Shown one piece after another: positions 49,244 through 57,400 of a stretch of DNA of 64,000 bases (within the stretch, counting starts at the first letter, position 1; each line of letters opens with the position of its first letter). The translations under genes were made by a program, and so were the position numbers. The notes beneath the pieces are model-generated. The model searched no databases, was not told the origin of the DNA, and saw only the letters and a list, made by a program, of their open reading frames with translations. Source of the stretch: Flavobacterium sp. J27 (GTDB lineage Bacteria > Bacteroidota > Bacteroidia > Flavobacteriales > Flavobacteriaceae); the NCBI RefSeq assembly GCF_004303025.1, contig NZ_PJQW01000003.1, forward strand, positions 248,001 through 312,000, written 5' to 3'.

Positions 49244-50590
49244 ATGAAAAAAAAATACTTTTTTTTACTGATTTTTCTTGGAATTTATTCCTCACTACAA
49301 GCTCAAGTTACAATACCTATTTATAATGATGTTCTTTTTTATGATGGTTATGCAGGTCTTGTTAATGATGTGACACCACTACCTTCTGGTGTAATACGAT
49401 TGAGAAATGATTTGTTTACAAAAAAATTAACTCCAAATGTTATTTCACAAATAGGAAATACATTAACATTAGATATATCAATATCAGCTTCCTGTGATAA
49501 TTATGATAGAATAGGAAATATAAATTTGGCTTTAGTTCCAAAAAACGCTACATCTTATGTGCCTGAATCGGTTGCTAGAATTGAATTAGGAAGAATTATT
49601 ACTCCATTTATGAATAAAAATGTACCTCCTAATATAGTTCCTTATACGTTTTCTGTCGATAATGTTACAAAGATATTAAAAGATTCTTCTTTAAATTCGC
49701 AGTATGATTTTTGGATAGAATTTGAATTGTTCGGTGTGCCATATGCGGCAAATACTCAAATAGCAGGTTGTTCTGGTAGAAACGATGTTTTTTTTGGAAC
49801 ATTAAATTTTATAACAAATGTTGATACTGCTACTACAAACGATACATTTTTATTGCCTTTAAATTTCAAGAATTATCTAAATAATTATCAAGTAGGGGCT
49901 TCAGATGCAATTGGAACAACCGTTAGGACTATTAACTTTACTCTTTCTTCTGCTGTTGAGAATGCTACTTTTTATTTTATTACCTCTAATCATGGGTCTA
50001 ATACAGGAGGAGAAGAATACAATAGAAGATTACACCAAATATCTTTTGATATTTCAATACCCTCTTTAACATATACGCCTGGAGAATCTACTTGTGAACC
50101 TTATAGGGTTTACAATACGCAAAGTAATGGAATATATGGGGCATCTCCAAGAACTCCAGCACAATGGCAATCGTTTAGTAATTGGTGTCCAGGAGCGAAA
50201 ATTCCCATAAGAACACTTAGCGTAGGTAATTTAAGTGCAGGAAATCATTTTTTTAAAATAGCTGTTCCCACTGCTCAATTCGTAAATCAAGAAGGGTATT
50301 TTCCTATTTCTGTTTATTTACAAGGTGAAAGTACTTTGTTAAGTACTGAGGATTTTAATATTACAACTATAGATATTTATCCAAACCCAACAACTAATTT
50401 TATTAATGTAAAAAGCAGTATTGTTGTTACGTCTGTTGAATTGTTAGATTTAGAAGGTAGAGTTCTAACTTCACAAATTGTTAACGGTTACGATTGTAAA
50501 TATGATTTGTCAACGATGGCAAAAGGCATTTATTTTTTGAAGGTTAACGCCGATCAAAATAGTCAAATAGAGAAAATAATTAAAAACTAA
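49244..50590 (+). CDS. PNGase F-like T9SS-secreted protein
   Basis: 448 residues with a signal peptide (YFFLLIFLGIYSSLQAQ). The body aligns by eye with peptide-N4-(N-acetyl-beta-glucosaminyl)asparagine amidase F. CDNYDRIGNINL with GRIITPF matches the PNGase F CDEWDRYANVYV with GRFITPY, keeping the catalytic Asp (Asp88 here, Asp60 there). GEEYNRRLHQI matches CAEWCFRTHTI with the catalytic Glu. SNWCPGAKIPIRTL matches AGWCPGMAVPTRID. A C-terminal T9SS type A domain (IDIYPNPTTNFINV...MAKGIYFLKV) has been added. It probably releases N-glycans from glycoproteins outside the cell; activity is inferred. Confidence 0.8.
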   Translation: MKKKYFFLLIFLGIYSSLQAQVTIPIYNDVLFYDGYAGLVNDVTPLPSGVIRLRNDLFTKKLTPNVISQIGNTLTLDISISASCDNYDRIGNINLALVPKNATSYVPESVARIELGRIITPFMNKNVPPNIVPYTFSVDNVTKILKDSSLNSQYDFWIEFELFGVPYAANTQIAGCSGRNDVFFGTLNFITNVDTATTNDTFLLPLNFKNYLNNYQVGASDAIGTTVRTINFTLSSAVENATFYFITSNHGSNTGGEEYNRRLHQISFDISIPSLTYTPGESTCEPYRVYNTQSNGIYGASPRTPAQWQSFSNWCPGAKIPIRTLSVGNLSAGNHFFKIAVPTAQFVNQEGYFPISVYLQGESTLLSTEDFNITTIDIYPNPTTNFINVKSSIVVTSVELLDLEGRVLTSQIVNGYDCKYDLSTMAKGIYFLKVNADQNSQIEKIIKN

Positions 50591-50785
50591 TTTTAATTTA
50601 TTGATTCTTAAATTTTTTAGGGTTCTTTATTTTCAAAGAGTTCTTATAGCTTAGGATATTCTCTGTTAGAAGATTTTGCTATAGAATTATAACGATATAT
50701 TATTATTAATTCCTTTAAAATTCAATTGGAATTCGTTAAATTCGCAGAATACTTTACAAATTTTCAAAAAAACACATAATATAAT

Positions 50786-52069
50786 ATGTCGAAAACTGCA
50801 ATATTAGAGATCGATGGCAAAAAGTATGAGTTTCCTGTTATAGTCGGAACTGAAAATGAGGTTGCTATCGATATAGAGAAGTTGCGCGGTGCAACTGGTG
50901 CTATTACGTTAGATCCAGGTTATAAAAATTCTGGTTCTTGCAAAAGTGAAATTACTTTTTTAGATGGTGAAGAAGGAATTTTACGATACAGAGGGTATTC
51001 AATCGAAGATTTAGCGGATAAGGCCGATTTTCTTGAAGTAGCTTACCTTTTAATTTTTGGTGAATTACCAAACACAGCTCAATTAGAAAAATTTGAGAAC
51101 GATATTAGAAAACACACTTTGGTAAACGAGGAGATGAAATCTATTTTAGAAGGTTTCCCTAAAACTGCTCATCCAATGGGTGTTTTATCATCACTTACAA
51201 GTGCCTTAACAGCATTCAACCCCAAATCGGTTAATGTTGAAAACGAAAAAGAAATGTATGATGCAATTTGCAAAACTATGGGTAAATTCTTAGTTATTGC
51301 AACTTGGACATACAGAAGAAGAATGGGATTCCCTTTAAATTATTATGATAATACAAAAGGATATGTAGAAAATTTTATGCGTTTAATGTTTGAAATTCCT
51401 ACAGAACCATATAAAATGGACAAAAGGATTGTGGATGCATTAGATAAATTATTTATTCTTCATGCAGATCACGAGCAAAACTGTTCTACATCTACAGTAA
51501 GAATTGTAGGTTCTTCACATGCTGGTTTATTTGCTTCAATTTCTGCGGGTGTTTCTGCTTTATGGGGACCATTACATGGAGGTGCAAATCAAGCAGTGCT
51601 TGAAATGTTAGAAGAAATTAATAATAATGGCGGAGACGTTGCAAAATATGTTTTAAAAGCAAAAGATAAAGATGATCCGTTCCGTTTAATGGGATTTGGT
51701 CATAGAGTTTATAAAAACTTCGATCCAAGAGCAACTATTATTAAAAAAGCTGCAGACGATGTTTTGGATGCTTTAGGTGTAGATGATCCATTGTTAGATA
51801 TTGCAAAACAATTAGAAAAAGTGGCCTTAGAAGATGAGTATTTCAAATCAAGAAATTTATATCCTAATGTAGATTTCTATTCTGGAATTATTTACCGTGC
51901 TATGGGAATACCAGTTGAAATGTTTACTGTATTGTTTGCCATAGGTCGTTTACCAGGTTGGATTGCACAATGGAAAGAAATGAGATTAAATAAAGAGCCT
52001 ATCGGTCGTCCTAGACAAGTATACACAGGAAGTCCTTCAAGAGCTTTTAAAGAAATCAATCAAAGATAA
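50786..52069 (+). CDS. gltA: Citrate synthase
   Basis: 427 residues, the hexameric type. Condenses acetyl-CoA with oxaloacetate in the TCA cycle. ITFLDGEEGILRYRGYSIEDLA is the N-terminal signature. The catalytic His residues lie in LHADHEQNCSTSTVR, GPLHGGANQAV and FGHRVYKNFDPRA, and the catalytic Asp in NVDFYSGII. A -7-like TAAATTCG lies about 40 nt upstream. Confidence 0.98.
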   Translation: MSKTAILEIDGKKYEFPVIVGTENEVAIDIEKLRGATGAITLDPGYKNSGSCKSEITFLDGEEGILRYRGYSIEDLADKADFLEVAYLLIFGELPNTAQLEKFENDIRKHTLVNEEMKSILEGFPKTAHPMGVLSSLTSALTAFNPKSVNVENEKEMYDAICKTMGKFLVIATWTYRRRMGFPLNYYDNTKGYVENFMRLMFEIPTEPYKMDKRIVDALDKLFILHADHEQNCSTSTVRIVGSSHAGLFASISAGVSALWGPLHGGANQAVLEMLEEINNNGGDVAKYVLKAKDKDDPFRLMGFGHRVYKNFDPRATIIKKAADDVLDALGVDDPLLDIAKQLEKVALEDEYFKSRNLYPNVDFYSGIIYRAMGIPVEMFTVLFAIGRLPGWIAQWKEMRLNKEPIGRPRQVYTGSPSRAFKEINQR

Positions 52070-52080
52070 TACTACAAAAA

Positions 52081-52108
52081 AATCCGAGCAACGCTCGGAT
52101 TTTTTTAT
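52081..52108 (+). terminator. Terminator of gltA
   Basis: AATCCGAGC (52081-52089) pairs with GCTCGGATT (52093-52101) over a 3-nt loop, then a T-run; it also faces the convergent 52120-52482 gene. Confidence 0.9.
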
Positions 52109-52119
52109 TATAAAATGGA

Positions 52120-52482
52120 TTACTCTGGGTTATGATTAGATTCATTATTGCTTGAAGAGTCTGTAGTTGTTGTTTTGTCTTTTTTTAATTCTTCTATTTT
52201 TTCTTCAACTGTTGCAATGATTTCTTCAAAAGCCACTCTGGCTTGTTGTGATTTTTCATCTGCCCATTCACTTGCTTCATCTAATTTTTCTTTAGCCGTT
52301 TTAATAAAATCTTCTGTTTTTTCGGAAAGTTGTAATTCGTCAATTTTTTGCGAAGCAGAATTAGCTAATTCTTCTAAAGATACTTTTGCTTCAGTTGCAA
52401 ATTCAGAGGCTTTTTCTATAGTCTCATCAGCAGTTACTTTGGCTTTGCCAAATAAGGTGTTAAAAAAGTTTGAAAGTCCCAT
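52120..52482 (-). CDS. Small helical protein, apolipoprotein/YtxH-like
   Basis: 120 residues, nearly all amphipathic helix with heptad-like spacing (ADETIEKASEFATEAKVSLEELANSASQKIDELQ...TAKEKLDEASEWADEK), ending in a Ser/Asn/Thr tail. No catalytic residues, signal peptide or membrane helix. Similar short proteins are common in Flavobacteria and carry no function. It is convergent with gltA. Confidence 0.7.
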   Translation of the reverse strand: MGLSNFFNTLFGKAKVTADETIEKASEFATEAKVSLEELANSASQKIDELQLSEKTEDFIKTAKEKLDEASEWADEKSQQARVAFEEIIATVEEKIEELKKDKTTTTDSSSNNESNHNPE

Positions 52483-52568
52483 AATATGTTTCGTTTTTTA
52501 TCAAATGTATACATTTTATGTTTATAAATATTTATTTTTTTAGAATTATGCAATTACATTCCTTTTTC

Positions 52569-52576
52569 TATCTTTG
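52569..52576 (+). promoter_or_regulatory. Promoter -7 box of the 52619 gene
   Basis: TATCTTTG fits TAnnTTTG, 42 nt before the ATG at 52619. Confidence 0.5.
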
Positions 52577-52618
52577 CCGAATGAGCGCCATTAAATGGCA
52601 AATTAATAGTCAATTAAC

Positions 52619-53533
52619 ATGTTGCAATTAAATATAAAGAATGAGTCTTCAAGACTTAAAGCTGTAGTTTTAGGAACTGCTATTAGTAATGGACCAACAC
52701 CGAAAGTAGAAGAAGCTTATGATCCAAAATCATTAGAACATTTATTAGCAGGAACATATCCGGTAGAAGCTGATATGATTAAAGAAATGGAAGCTTTTAA
52801 TGCGGTGTTTGAGAAATATAATGTACAGGTGTTTAGACCAGAAATAATCGAAAATTATAACCAAATTTTCTCAAGAGACATTGGTTTTGTTATCGATGAT
52901 ATTTTTATAAAAGCAAATATTCTTCCAGATAGAGAAAGAGAATTAGATGCCATTCAATATGTTTTAGACCGAATTGACCCTGCTAAAATCGTAAGACCAC
53001 CCGAAGAAGTGCATATCGAAGGAGGTGATGTAATGGTTTGGAACGATTATATTTTTATTGGTACCTACAAAGGTTCAGATTATAAAGATTATATTACCGC
53101 TAGAACCAATATGCATGGCGTAAATTATATCAAAGATTTGTTTCCACATAAAATTGTAAAAGAATTCGATTTAGTTAAATCTAAAATAGAGCCGAGAGAC
53201 AATGCGTTACATCTAGATTGCTGTTTTCAGCCTTTAGGAACTAATTTAGGAATTATATATAAAAGCGGTTTTAGAGAAGAAGCAGATTATATGTATTTGG
53301 TAAACCTTTTTGGAAAAGAAAACTTATTTCATATTGATAGAGAAGAAATGTATCATATGAACTCAAATATTTTTTCTATTGCACCAGATGTAGTCGTTTC
53401 AGAAAGAAATTTTACGCGATTGAATAACTGGATGAGAAGTAAAGGAATTACAGTTGAAGAAATTCCATATGCTGAAATATCAAAGCAAGAAGGTCTTTTA
53501 AGATGTTCAACTTTGCCTTTAATTAGAGAATAA
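52619..53533 (+). CDS. Amidinotransferase/arginine-deiminase-superfamily protein
   Basis: 304 residues of the guanidino-group-modifying superfamily (five-bladed propeller). VEIEGGDV-like text appears as VHIEGGDVMVWND. The catalytic His is in DNALHLDCCFQP and the catalytic Cys is Cys296 in GLLRCSTLPL. SRDIGFVIDD is the substrate-loop Asp. Such proteins act on arginine, methylarginines or glycine; the exact reaction is open (DDAH-like hydrolysis or amidinotransfer). It is paired with CtlX at 54002, suggesting arginine/citrulline metabolism. Confidence 0.8.
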   Translation: MLQLNIKNESSRLKAVVLGTAISNGPTPKVEEAYDPKSLEHLLAGTYPVEADMIKEMEAFNAVFEKYNVQVFRPEIIENYNQIFSRDIGFVIDDIFIKANILPDRERELDAIQYVLDRIDPAKIVRPPEEVHIEGGDVMVWNDYIFIGTYKGSDYKDYITARTNMHGVNYIKDLFPHKIVKEFDLVKSKIEPRDNALHLDCCFQPLGTNLGIIYKSGFREEADYMYLVNLFGKENLFHIDREEMYHMNSNIFSIAPDVVVSERNFTRLNNWMRSKGITVEEIPYAEISKQEGLLRCSTLPLIRE

Positions 53534-53538
53534 GAGAA

Positions 53539-53559
53539 GTTCTAGGTTCTAAGTTGTAA
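53539..53559 (+). repeat. Left array of 7-nt repeats flanking the four-helix-bundle gene
   Basis: Three consecutive heptamers GTTCTAG, GTTCTAA, GTTGTAA. They are inverted relative to the six at 53941-53982. A 24-bp stretch (53538-53561) matches the reverse complement of 53939-53962 at 19 positions. Confidence 0.8.
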
Positions 53560-53575
53560 AATTTAAATGTAGAGG

Positions 53576-53944
53576 ATGAAAAGTTATAAAGATTTAGGTA
53601 TATATAATTTAGGATTAGAATTGTTTTATATTGCTCATTTATATTCTTTAAAATTACCTAAATATGAGATGTATGAATTAGGAAGTCAATTAAGAAGGGC
53701 TTCGGATTCAGTTACTACAAATATTGTAGAGGGTTATGGAAGGAAAAAATATAAAGCTGATTTTATCAAGTTTTTAACTTACTCGTGGTCTAGCTGTTTA
53801 GAAACTGTTTTTCATATTGAAAAGATTAATAATTTGTATCCCGAAATAATACCAGATGATTTAGAATTAATTCGTAGATATAATGAATTAAGTGCTAAAA
53901 TTTTTAATTTTATAAAATATGTTGAAGAAAACTGGAAAACTTAG
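53576..53944 (+). CDS. Four-helix-bundle protein (S23/IVP family)
   Basis: 122 residues matching the 23S-rRNA-intervening-sequence/four-helix-bundle family (Avd-like). YKDLGIYNLGLELFYIAHLYSLKLPKYEMYELGSQLRRASDSVTTNIVEGYGRK is the conserved half, with the hallmark LRRAS..V..NI.EG.GR. The function is unknown; relatives occur in rRNA inserts and near diversity-generating retroelements, neither of which is present here. The gene separates two metabolically related genes and is bracketed by inverted arrays of 7-nt repeats, so it looks like a small insertion. Confidence 0.9.
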   Translation: MKSYKDLGIYNLGLELFYIAHLYSLKLPKYEMYELGSQLRRASDSVTTNIVEGYGRKKYKADFIKFLTYSWSSCLETVFHIEKINNLYPEIIPDDLELIRRYNELSAKIFNFIKYVEENWKT

Positions 53945-53982
53945 AACTTACAACCTAAAACTTACAACATACAATTTACAAC
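53941..53982 (-). repeat. Right array of 7-nt repeats flanking the four-helix-bundle gene
   Basis: Six consecutive heptamers with plus-strand consensus TTACAAC (units such as TTAGAAC, CTAAAAC, ATACAAT). Read on the minus strand they are GTTGTAA-type, the same family as the left array but opposite in direction. They start inside the last codon (53942-53944) and run to within 20 nt of ctlX. Confidence 0.8.
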
Positions 53983-54001
53983 AATAATAAGATACAAAAC
54001 A

Positions 54002-54940
54002 ATGAATCAAACAACAAATACCATACTAATGATTCGTCCGGTAGCTTTCCGAATGAACGAACAAACCGCTGTAAATAATTATTATCAAAAAGTATTAGAT
54101 GATTTATTACCCGCAACTGTTAATGCCAAAGCGCAAGCTGAATTTGATGCGTATGTTGAAAAGTTACGAGCAGTAGGAATACAAGTTATTGTTGTAGATG
54201 ATACCGTAAATCCTGATACACCCGATAGTATTTTTCCAAACAATTGGGTATCTTTCCATGAAACAGGTGATGTGGTTTTATATCCCATGTTTGCAGAAAA
54301 CAGAAGATTAGAACGAAGAGAAGATATCCTAGATATCATTGAAGATAACGGTTTTGTGATTGATGAAATCATGGATTATACCGAAGCTGAGGAAGATGGG
54401 TATTTTCTAGAGGGGACAGGAAGTATTGTTTTGGATAGAACCAATCAAATTGCGTATTGTGCTTTGTCTCCAAGAGCTGATGAAGAATTGTTCATTGAAT
54501 TTTGTGAAGATTTTGAATACGACCCTGTTATTTTTGAGGCCTATCAAACGGTTGAAGGAACACGTAAACATATTTATCATACTAATGTGATTATGTGTGT
54601 GGCAGAAACTTTTGCTGTAATTTGCGCAGACTGTATTGATGATAAAGCAGAAAGAAAAATGGTACTTTCTAAACTGAAAGAATCAGGAAAAGAAGTAATT
54701 CTAATTACAGAAGAACAAGTAAATAATTTTGCGGGTAATATGTTACAAGTAAGAGGTACAAATGACGAACGCTTCTTAATTATGAGTAATGCCGCTTATG
54801 AAAGTTTAACACTGTCTCAAATTGAAAAAATAGAAAAACATTGTAAGATTGTGCATGCAAGTTTAGATATTATTGAGGCATGTGGTGGTGGAAGTGCACG
54901 TTGTATGATGGCTGAAGTATTTTTACCAAAAGCAGAATAA
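54002..54940 (+). CDS. ctlX: Citrulline-utilisation hydrolase CtlX-type protein
   Basis: 312 residues, arginine-deiminase-like fold. MIRPVAFRMNEQTAVNNYYQ starts it, DSIFPNNWVSFH and FLEGTGSIVLDR hold conserved acidic residues, the His is in YHTNVIMCV and the nucleophile is Cys301 in CGGGSARCMMAEVF. CtlX-type enzymes are thought to hydrolyse citrulline or a related compound to ornithine; biochemical proof is thin. The Rrf2 gene begins directly after this stop. Confidence 0.85.
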   Translation: MNQTTNTILMIRPVAFRMNEQTAVNNYYQKVLDDLLPATVNAKAQAEFDAYVEKLRAVGIQVIVVDDTVNPDTPDSIFPNNWVSFHETGDVVLYPMFAENRRLERREDILDIIEDNGFVIDEIMDYTEAEEDGYFLEGTGSIVLDRTNQIAYCALSPRADEELFIEFCEDFEYDPVIFEAYQTVEGTRKHIYHTNVIMCVAETFAVICADCIDDKAERKMVLSKLKESGKEVILITEEQVNNFAGNMLQVRGTNDERFLIMSNAAYESLTLSQIEKIEKHCKIVHASLDIIEACGGGSARCMMAEVFLPKAE

Positions 54941-55354
54941 ATGTTATCAAGAAAAACAAAATACGGAATTAAGGCATTAATTTATATTGCTAAGCAAGAT
55001 GATTTAATGCCAGTCCTTATTTCTGAAATTTCAGAGAAAGAGAATATTTCTAAAAAATTTTTAGAAGCAATTCTTTTAGATTTAAAAAAAATCGGTTTAG
55101 TAGGTTCCAAAAAAGGAAAAGGAGGAGGGTATTATTTATTGAAAAATCCTAAAGATATTTCTGTGGCTACTATTATTCGTTTTTTAGACGGACCTATCGC
55201 TTTATTGCCTTGTGTAAGTCTAAATTTTTATGAAAAATGTGACGATTGTCCGAGCGAAGAAACATGTTCGTTGAATAAATTGATGATTCAAGTACGTGAT
55301 AACGCTCTTAATGTTCTGGAAAAGAAGACTTTACATGATTTAGCAAATTTTTAA
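54941..55354 (+). CDS. Rrf2-family transcription regulator
   Basis: 137 residues: winged HTH (LSRKTKYGIKALIYIAKQ...ISEISEKENISKKFLEAILLDLKKIGLVGSKKGKGGGYYL). The dimer region has cysteines in CVSLNFYEKCDDCPSEETC, which may bind an Fe-S cluster or sense cysteine/O-acetylserine. Its ATG follows the ctlX stop with no gap. It is followed by the sulfate-assimilation operon, which it probably controls (CymR/IscR-like logic), by inference. Confidence 0.9.
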   Translation: MLSRKTKYGIKALIYIAKQDDLMPVLISEISEKENISKKFLEAILLDLKKIGLVGSKKGKGGGYYLLKNPKDISVATIIRFLDGPIALLPCVSLNFYEKCDDCPSEETCSLNKLMIQVRDNALNVLEKKTLHDLANF

Positions 55355-55374
55355 AAATTTTTTTCAAAAATACC

Positions 55375-55405
55375 CTAGTAATTCGATAGACTAATAGTAT
55401 ATTTG
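55375..55405 (+). promoter_or_regulatory. Promoter and possible Rrf2 operator of the cys operon
   Basis: TATATTTG (55398-55405) is a perfect -7 box, 25 nt before the DUF2061 gene. CTAGTAATTCGATAG (55375-55389), a CTA-N9-TAG dyad, overlaps the spacer and is a plausible repressor site. Confidence 0.5.
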
Positions 55406-55429
55406 AAAAATGAAATAAATTAAAAAGTT

Positions 55430-55663
55430 ATGTTATTTGATTTGATTAGACCAAAGAAGTCTTTTGAGTTAGGAAAAGAGGTTAAAGTCTCTGCATATAA
55501 GGCAATTACGTGGCGTATTGTAGGAACAATCGATACTATGGTAGTGTCTTATTTTATGACGGGAAGTTTTAAAGTTGCCTTCTCTATTGGAGGATTTGAG
55601 GTGTTTTCAAAGATGATATTGTACTTTTTTCACGAAAGAGCTTGGGCAAAATGGACAAAATAA
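55430..55663 (+). CDS. DUF2061 membrane protein
   Basis: 77 residues with two short membrane helices: KAITWRIVGTIDTMVVSYFMTGSFKVAFSIGGFEVFSKMILYFFHERAWAKW. This is the DUF2061 signature. The protein is often encoded in sulfur-assimilation operons; its role is unknown. Its end overlaps cysH by 13 nt. Confidence 0.9.
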   Translation: MLFDLIRPKKSFELGKEVKVSAYKAITWRIVGTIDTMVVSYFMTGSFKVAFSIGGFEVFSKMILYFFHERAWAKWTK

Positions 55664-56376
55664 AAGAAAGGTTAGCCGAATTTAATTCGATGTTGCAGGA
55701 ATTAAGTTTAGAAGAAAGCATTGCATTTGTAAACGATAATTTTGAAGGAAAGAAAGTGTTTTCTACTTCTTTTGGAATAGAAGATCAAGTACTGACTCAT
55801 TTTTTGTATCCCTTTAAAAATGATGTTTCATTTTTTACTTTAGACACAGGAAGAATGTTTAATGAAACCTATGAGGTTTTCCAAAAGACACAAACTAAAT
55901 ATAAAGGATTAGAAATAAAAACCTATTTACCAAATCAGCAAGATGTTCAGGACTATATAGATACCGATGGAATTAATGGGTTTTATGATAGTATAGAAAG
56001 TAGAAAGAAATGTTGTTTTGTTCGCAAAGTAATTCCTTTACGCACTGCTTTACAAGGTGCTTCAGTATGGGTAACAGGATTAAGAGCAGAACAATCTCAG
56101 AATAGAGAGAGCATGGCATTTTTAGAATGGGACGAGGATAACCAATTGGTAAAATTTAATCCTTTATTGCATTATACATTAGGAGAATTAGAAACATTGG
56201 TTAACCAAAATAATATTCCTTTAAATAGTTTGTACAAAAAAGGATATTTAAGTATAGGTTGTGCTCCATGTACCAGAGTGTTAGTTGAAGGAGAAGATTT
56301 TAGAGCCGGAAGATGGTGGTGGGAAAACGGGAAAAAAGAATGCGGATTACATATCCATATAGAAAACAATAATTAA
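55651..56376 (+). CDS. cysH: Phosphoadenylyl/adenylyl-sulfate reductase (4-Cys, APS type)
   Basis: 241 residues from ATG 55651 (MDKIKERLAEF); a TTG at 55642 is rejected. Reduces activated sulfate to sulfite. FSTSFGIEDQVLTHF is the nucleotide loop and FFTLDTGR the PP-loop partner. KKCCFVRK and IGCAPCTR give the two Cys pairs that hold a 4Fe-4S cluster in APS-reducing enzymes. KECGLH at the end is the catalytic Cys. The four-Cys form fits the absence of cysC nearby. Confidence 0.95.
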   Translation: MDKIKERLAEFNSMLQELSLEESIAFVNDNFEGKKVFSTSFGIEDQVLTHFLYPFKNDVSFFTLDTGRMFNETYEVFQKTQTKYKGLEIKTYLPNQQDVQDYIDTDGINGFYDSIESRKKCCFVRKVIPLRTALQGASVWVTGLRAEQSQNRESMAFLEWDEDNQLVKFNPLLHYTLGELETLVNQNNIPLNSLYKKGYLSIGCAPCTRVLVEGEDFRAGRWWWENGKKECGLHIHIENNN

Positions 56377-56392
56377 TTTAAAAGTAAGTATA

Positions 56393-57286
56393 ATGCGAAA
56401 TTATTTAGAAGAATTAGAAAACGAGAGCATTTATATCTTAAGAGAAGTAGCAGCTCAATTTCAAAAGCCTGTGCTTTTATTTTCGGGAGGGAAAGATTCG
56501 ATAACTGTAGCAAGATTAGCGCAAAAAGCGTTTTATCCTGCTAAGATTCCATTTGTATTTATGCATATCGATACGGGTCATAATTTCCCTGAGACTATTA
56601 CTTTTAGAGATAAATTAATTAAAGAACTAGGAGTAGAATTAGTAGTTCGTTATGTTCAAGATAGTATTAATTCGAATAAAGCTCAGGAAGAAACGGGTAA
56701 ATATGCAAGTAGAAATTCGTTACAAACGGTAACGCTTTTAGATGCTATTGAAGAATTTGGTTTTGATGCTTGTATTGGTGGAGCCCGAAGAGACGAAGAA
56801 AAATCGAGAGCCAAAGAACGTATTTTCTCTGTGCGTGACGATTTTGGACAATGGGATGCGAAGAAACAACGTCCGGAAATGTTTACTATTTTGAACGGTA
56901 AAATTAATTTTGGAGAAAACGTTAGAGCGTTCCCAATTAGTAACTGGACAGAAGAAGATGTATGGAGTTATATTAAACAGGAAAATTTAGAATTACCTTC
57001 TATTTATTTTGCTCACGAAAGAAAGCTAGTAAAGAGAGATGGAGCTTTCTTAGCGCATTCTGAGTATTTGAATCTTGTAGATACCGATGAAATTGTAAAC
57101 GATGTTGTTCGTTTTAGAACTGTTGGCGACATGACTTGTACTGCTGCTTTATTGTCTAATGCAGCGAGTATTGAAGAGGTTATGTATGAAAACAAAGCGT
57201 CTAAATCGTCTGAAAGAGGTGCAAGAATAGATGATAAACGTTCTGAAGCTGCTTTGGAACAAAGAAAAAAAGGAGGCTATTTTTAA
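56393..57286 (+). CDS. cysD: Sulfate adenylyltransferase subunit 2
   Basis: 297 residues, PP-loop ATP pyrophosphatase that makes APS with CysN. Motifs: LLFSGGKDSITVARLAQKAFYPAKIPFVFMHIDTGHNFPET, GGARRDEEKSRAKERIFS and the C-terminal RRSEAALE-like DDKRSEAALEQRKKGGYF. 16 nt after cysH. Confidence 0.97.
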   Translation: MRNYLEELENESIYILREVAAQFQKPVLLFSGGKDSITVARLAQKAFYPAKIPFVFMHIDTGHNFPETITFRDKLIKELGVELVVRYVQDSINSNKAQEETGKYASRNSLQTVTLLDAIEEFGFDACIGGARRDEEKSRAKERIFSVRDDFGQWDAKKQRPEMFTILNGKINFGENVRAFPISNWTEEDVWSYIKQENLELPSIYFAHERKLVKRDGAFLAHSEYLNLVDTDEIVNDVVRFRTVGDMTCTAALLSNAASIEEVMYENKASKSSERGARIDDKRSEAALEQRKKGGYF

Positions 57287-57292
57287 TGAAAG

Positions 57293-57324
57293 GATTATTA
57301 GATTGTTAGATTATTTGATTTTTT
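57293..57324 (+). repeat. Array of four 8-nt repeats between cysD and cysN
   Basis: Four consecutive octamers: GATTATTA, GATTGTTA, GATTATTT, GATTTTTT. An inverted array of five follows at 57349-57388. The pair spans the cysD-cysN gap. Confidence 0.75.
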
Positions 57325-57348
57325 GAAGCGTAAAATCTTCGGCCTACT

Positions 57349-57388
57349 CAATAATCTATCAATCGAACCATCCAATAATCAAACTATC
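57349..57388 (-). repeat. Inverted array of five 8-nt repeats between cysD and cysN
   Basis: Five consecutive octamers of plus-strand form CAATAATC, TATCAATC, GAACCATC, CAATAATC, AAACTATC; on the minus strand these begin GATT or GATR, mirroring the left array. 24 nt separate the two arrays, and 12 nt separate this array from the cysN start. Confidence 0.75.
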
Positions 57389-57400
57389 GAATAAAAACAA

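Noticed and set aside
52148..52543. Plus-strand Ser-rich open frame
   Set aside because: Complement of the helical 120-residue gene; Ser/Ala richness mirrors its Glu/Lys/Ala codons.
53576..53944. 23S rRNA intervening sequence or diversity-generating retroelement
   Set aside because: The protein family fits, but there is no rRNA, reverse transcriptase or variable repeat nearby.
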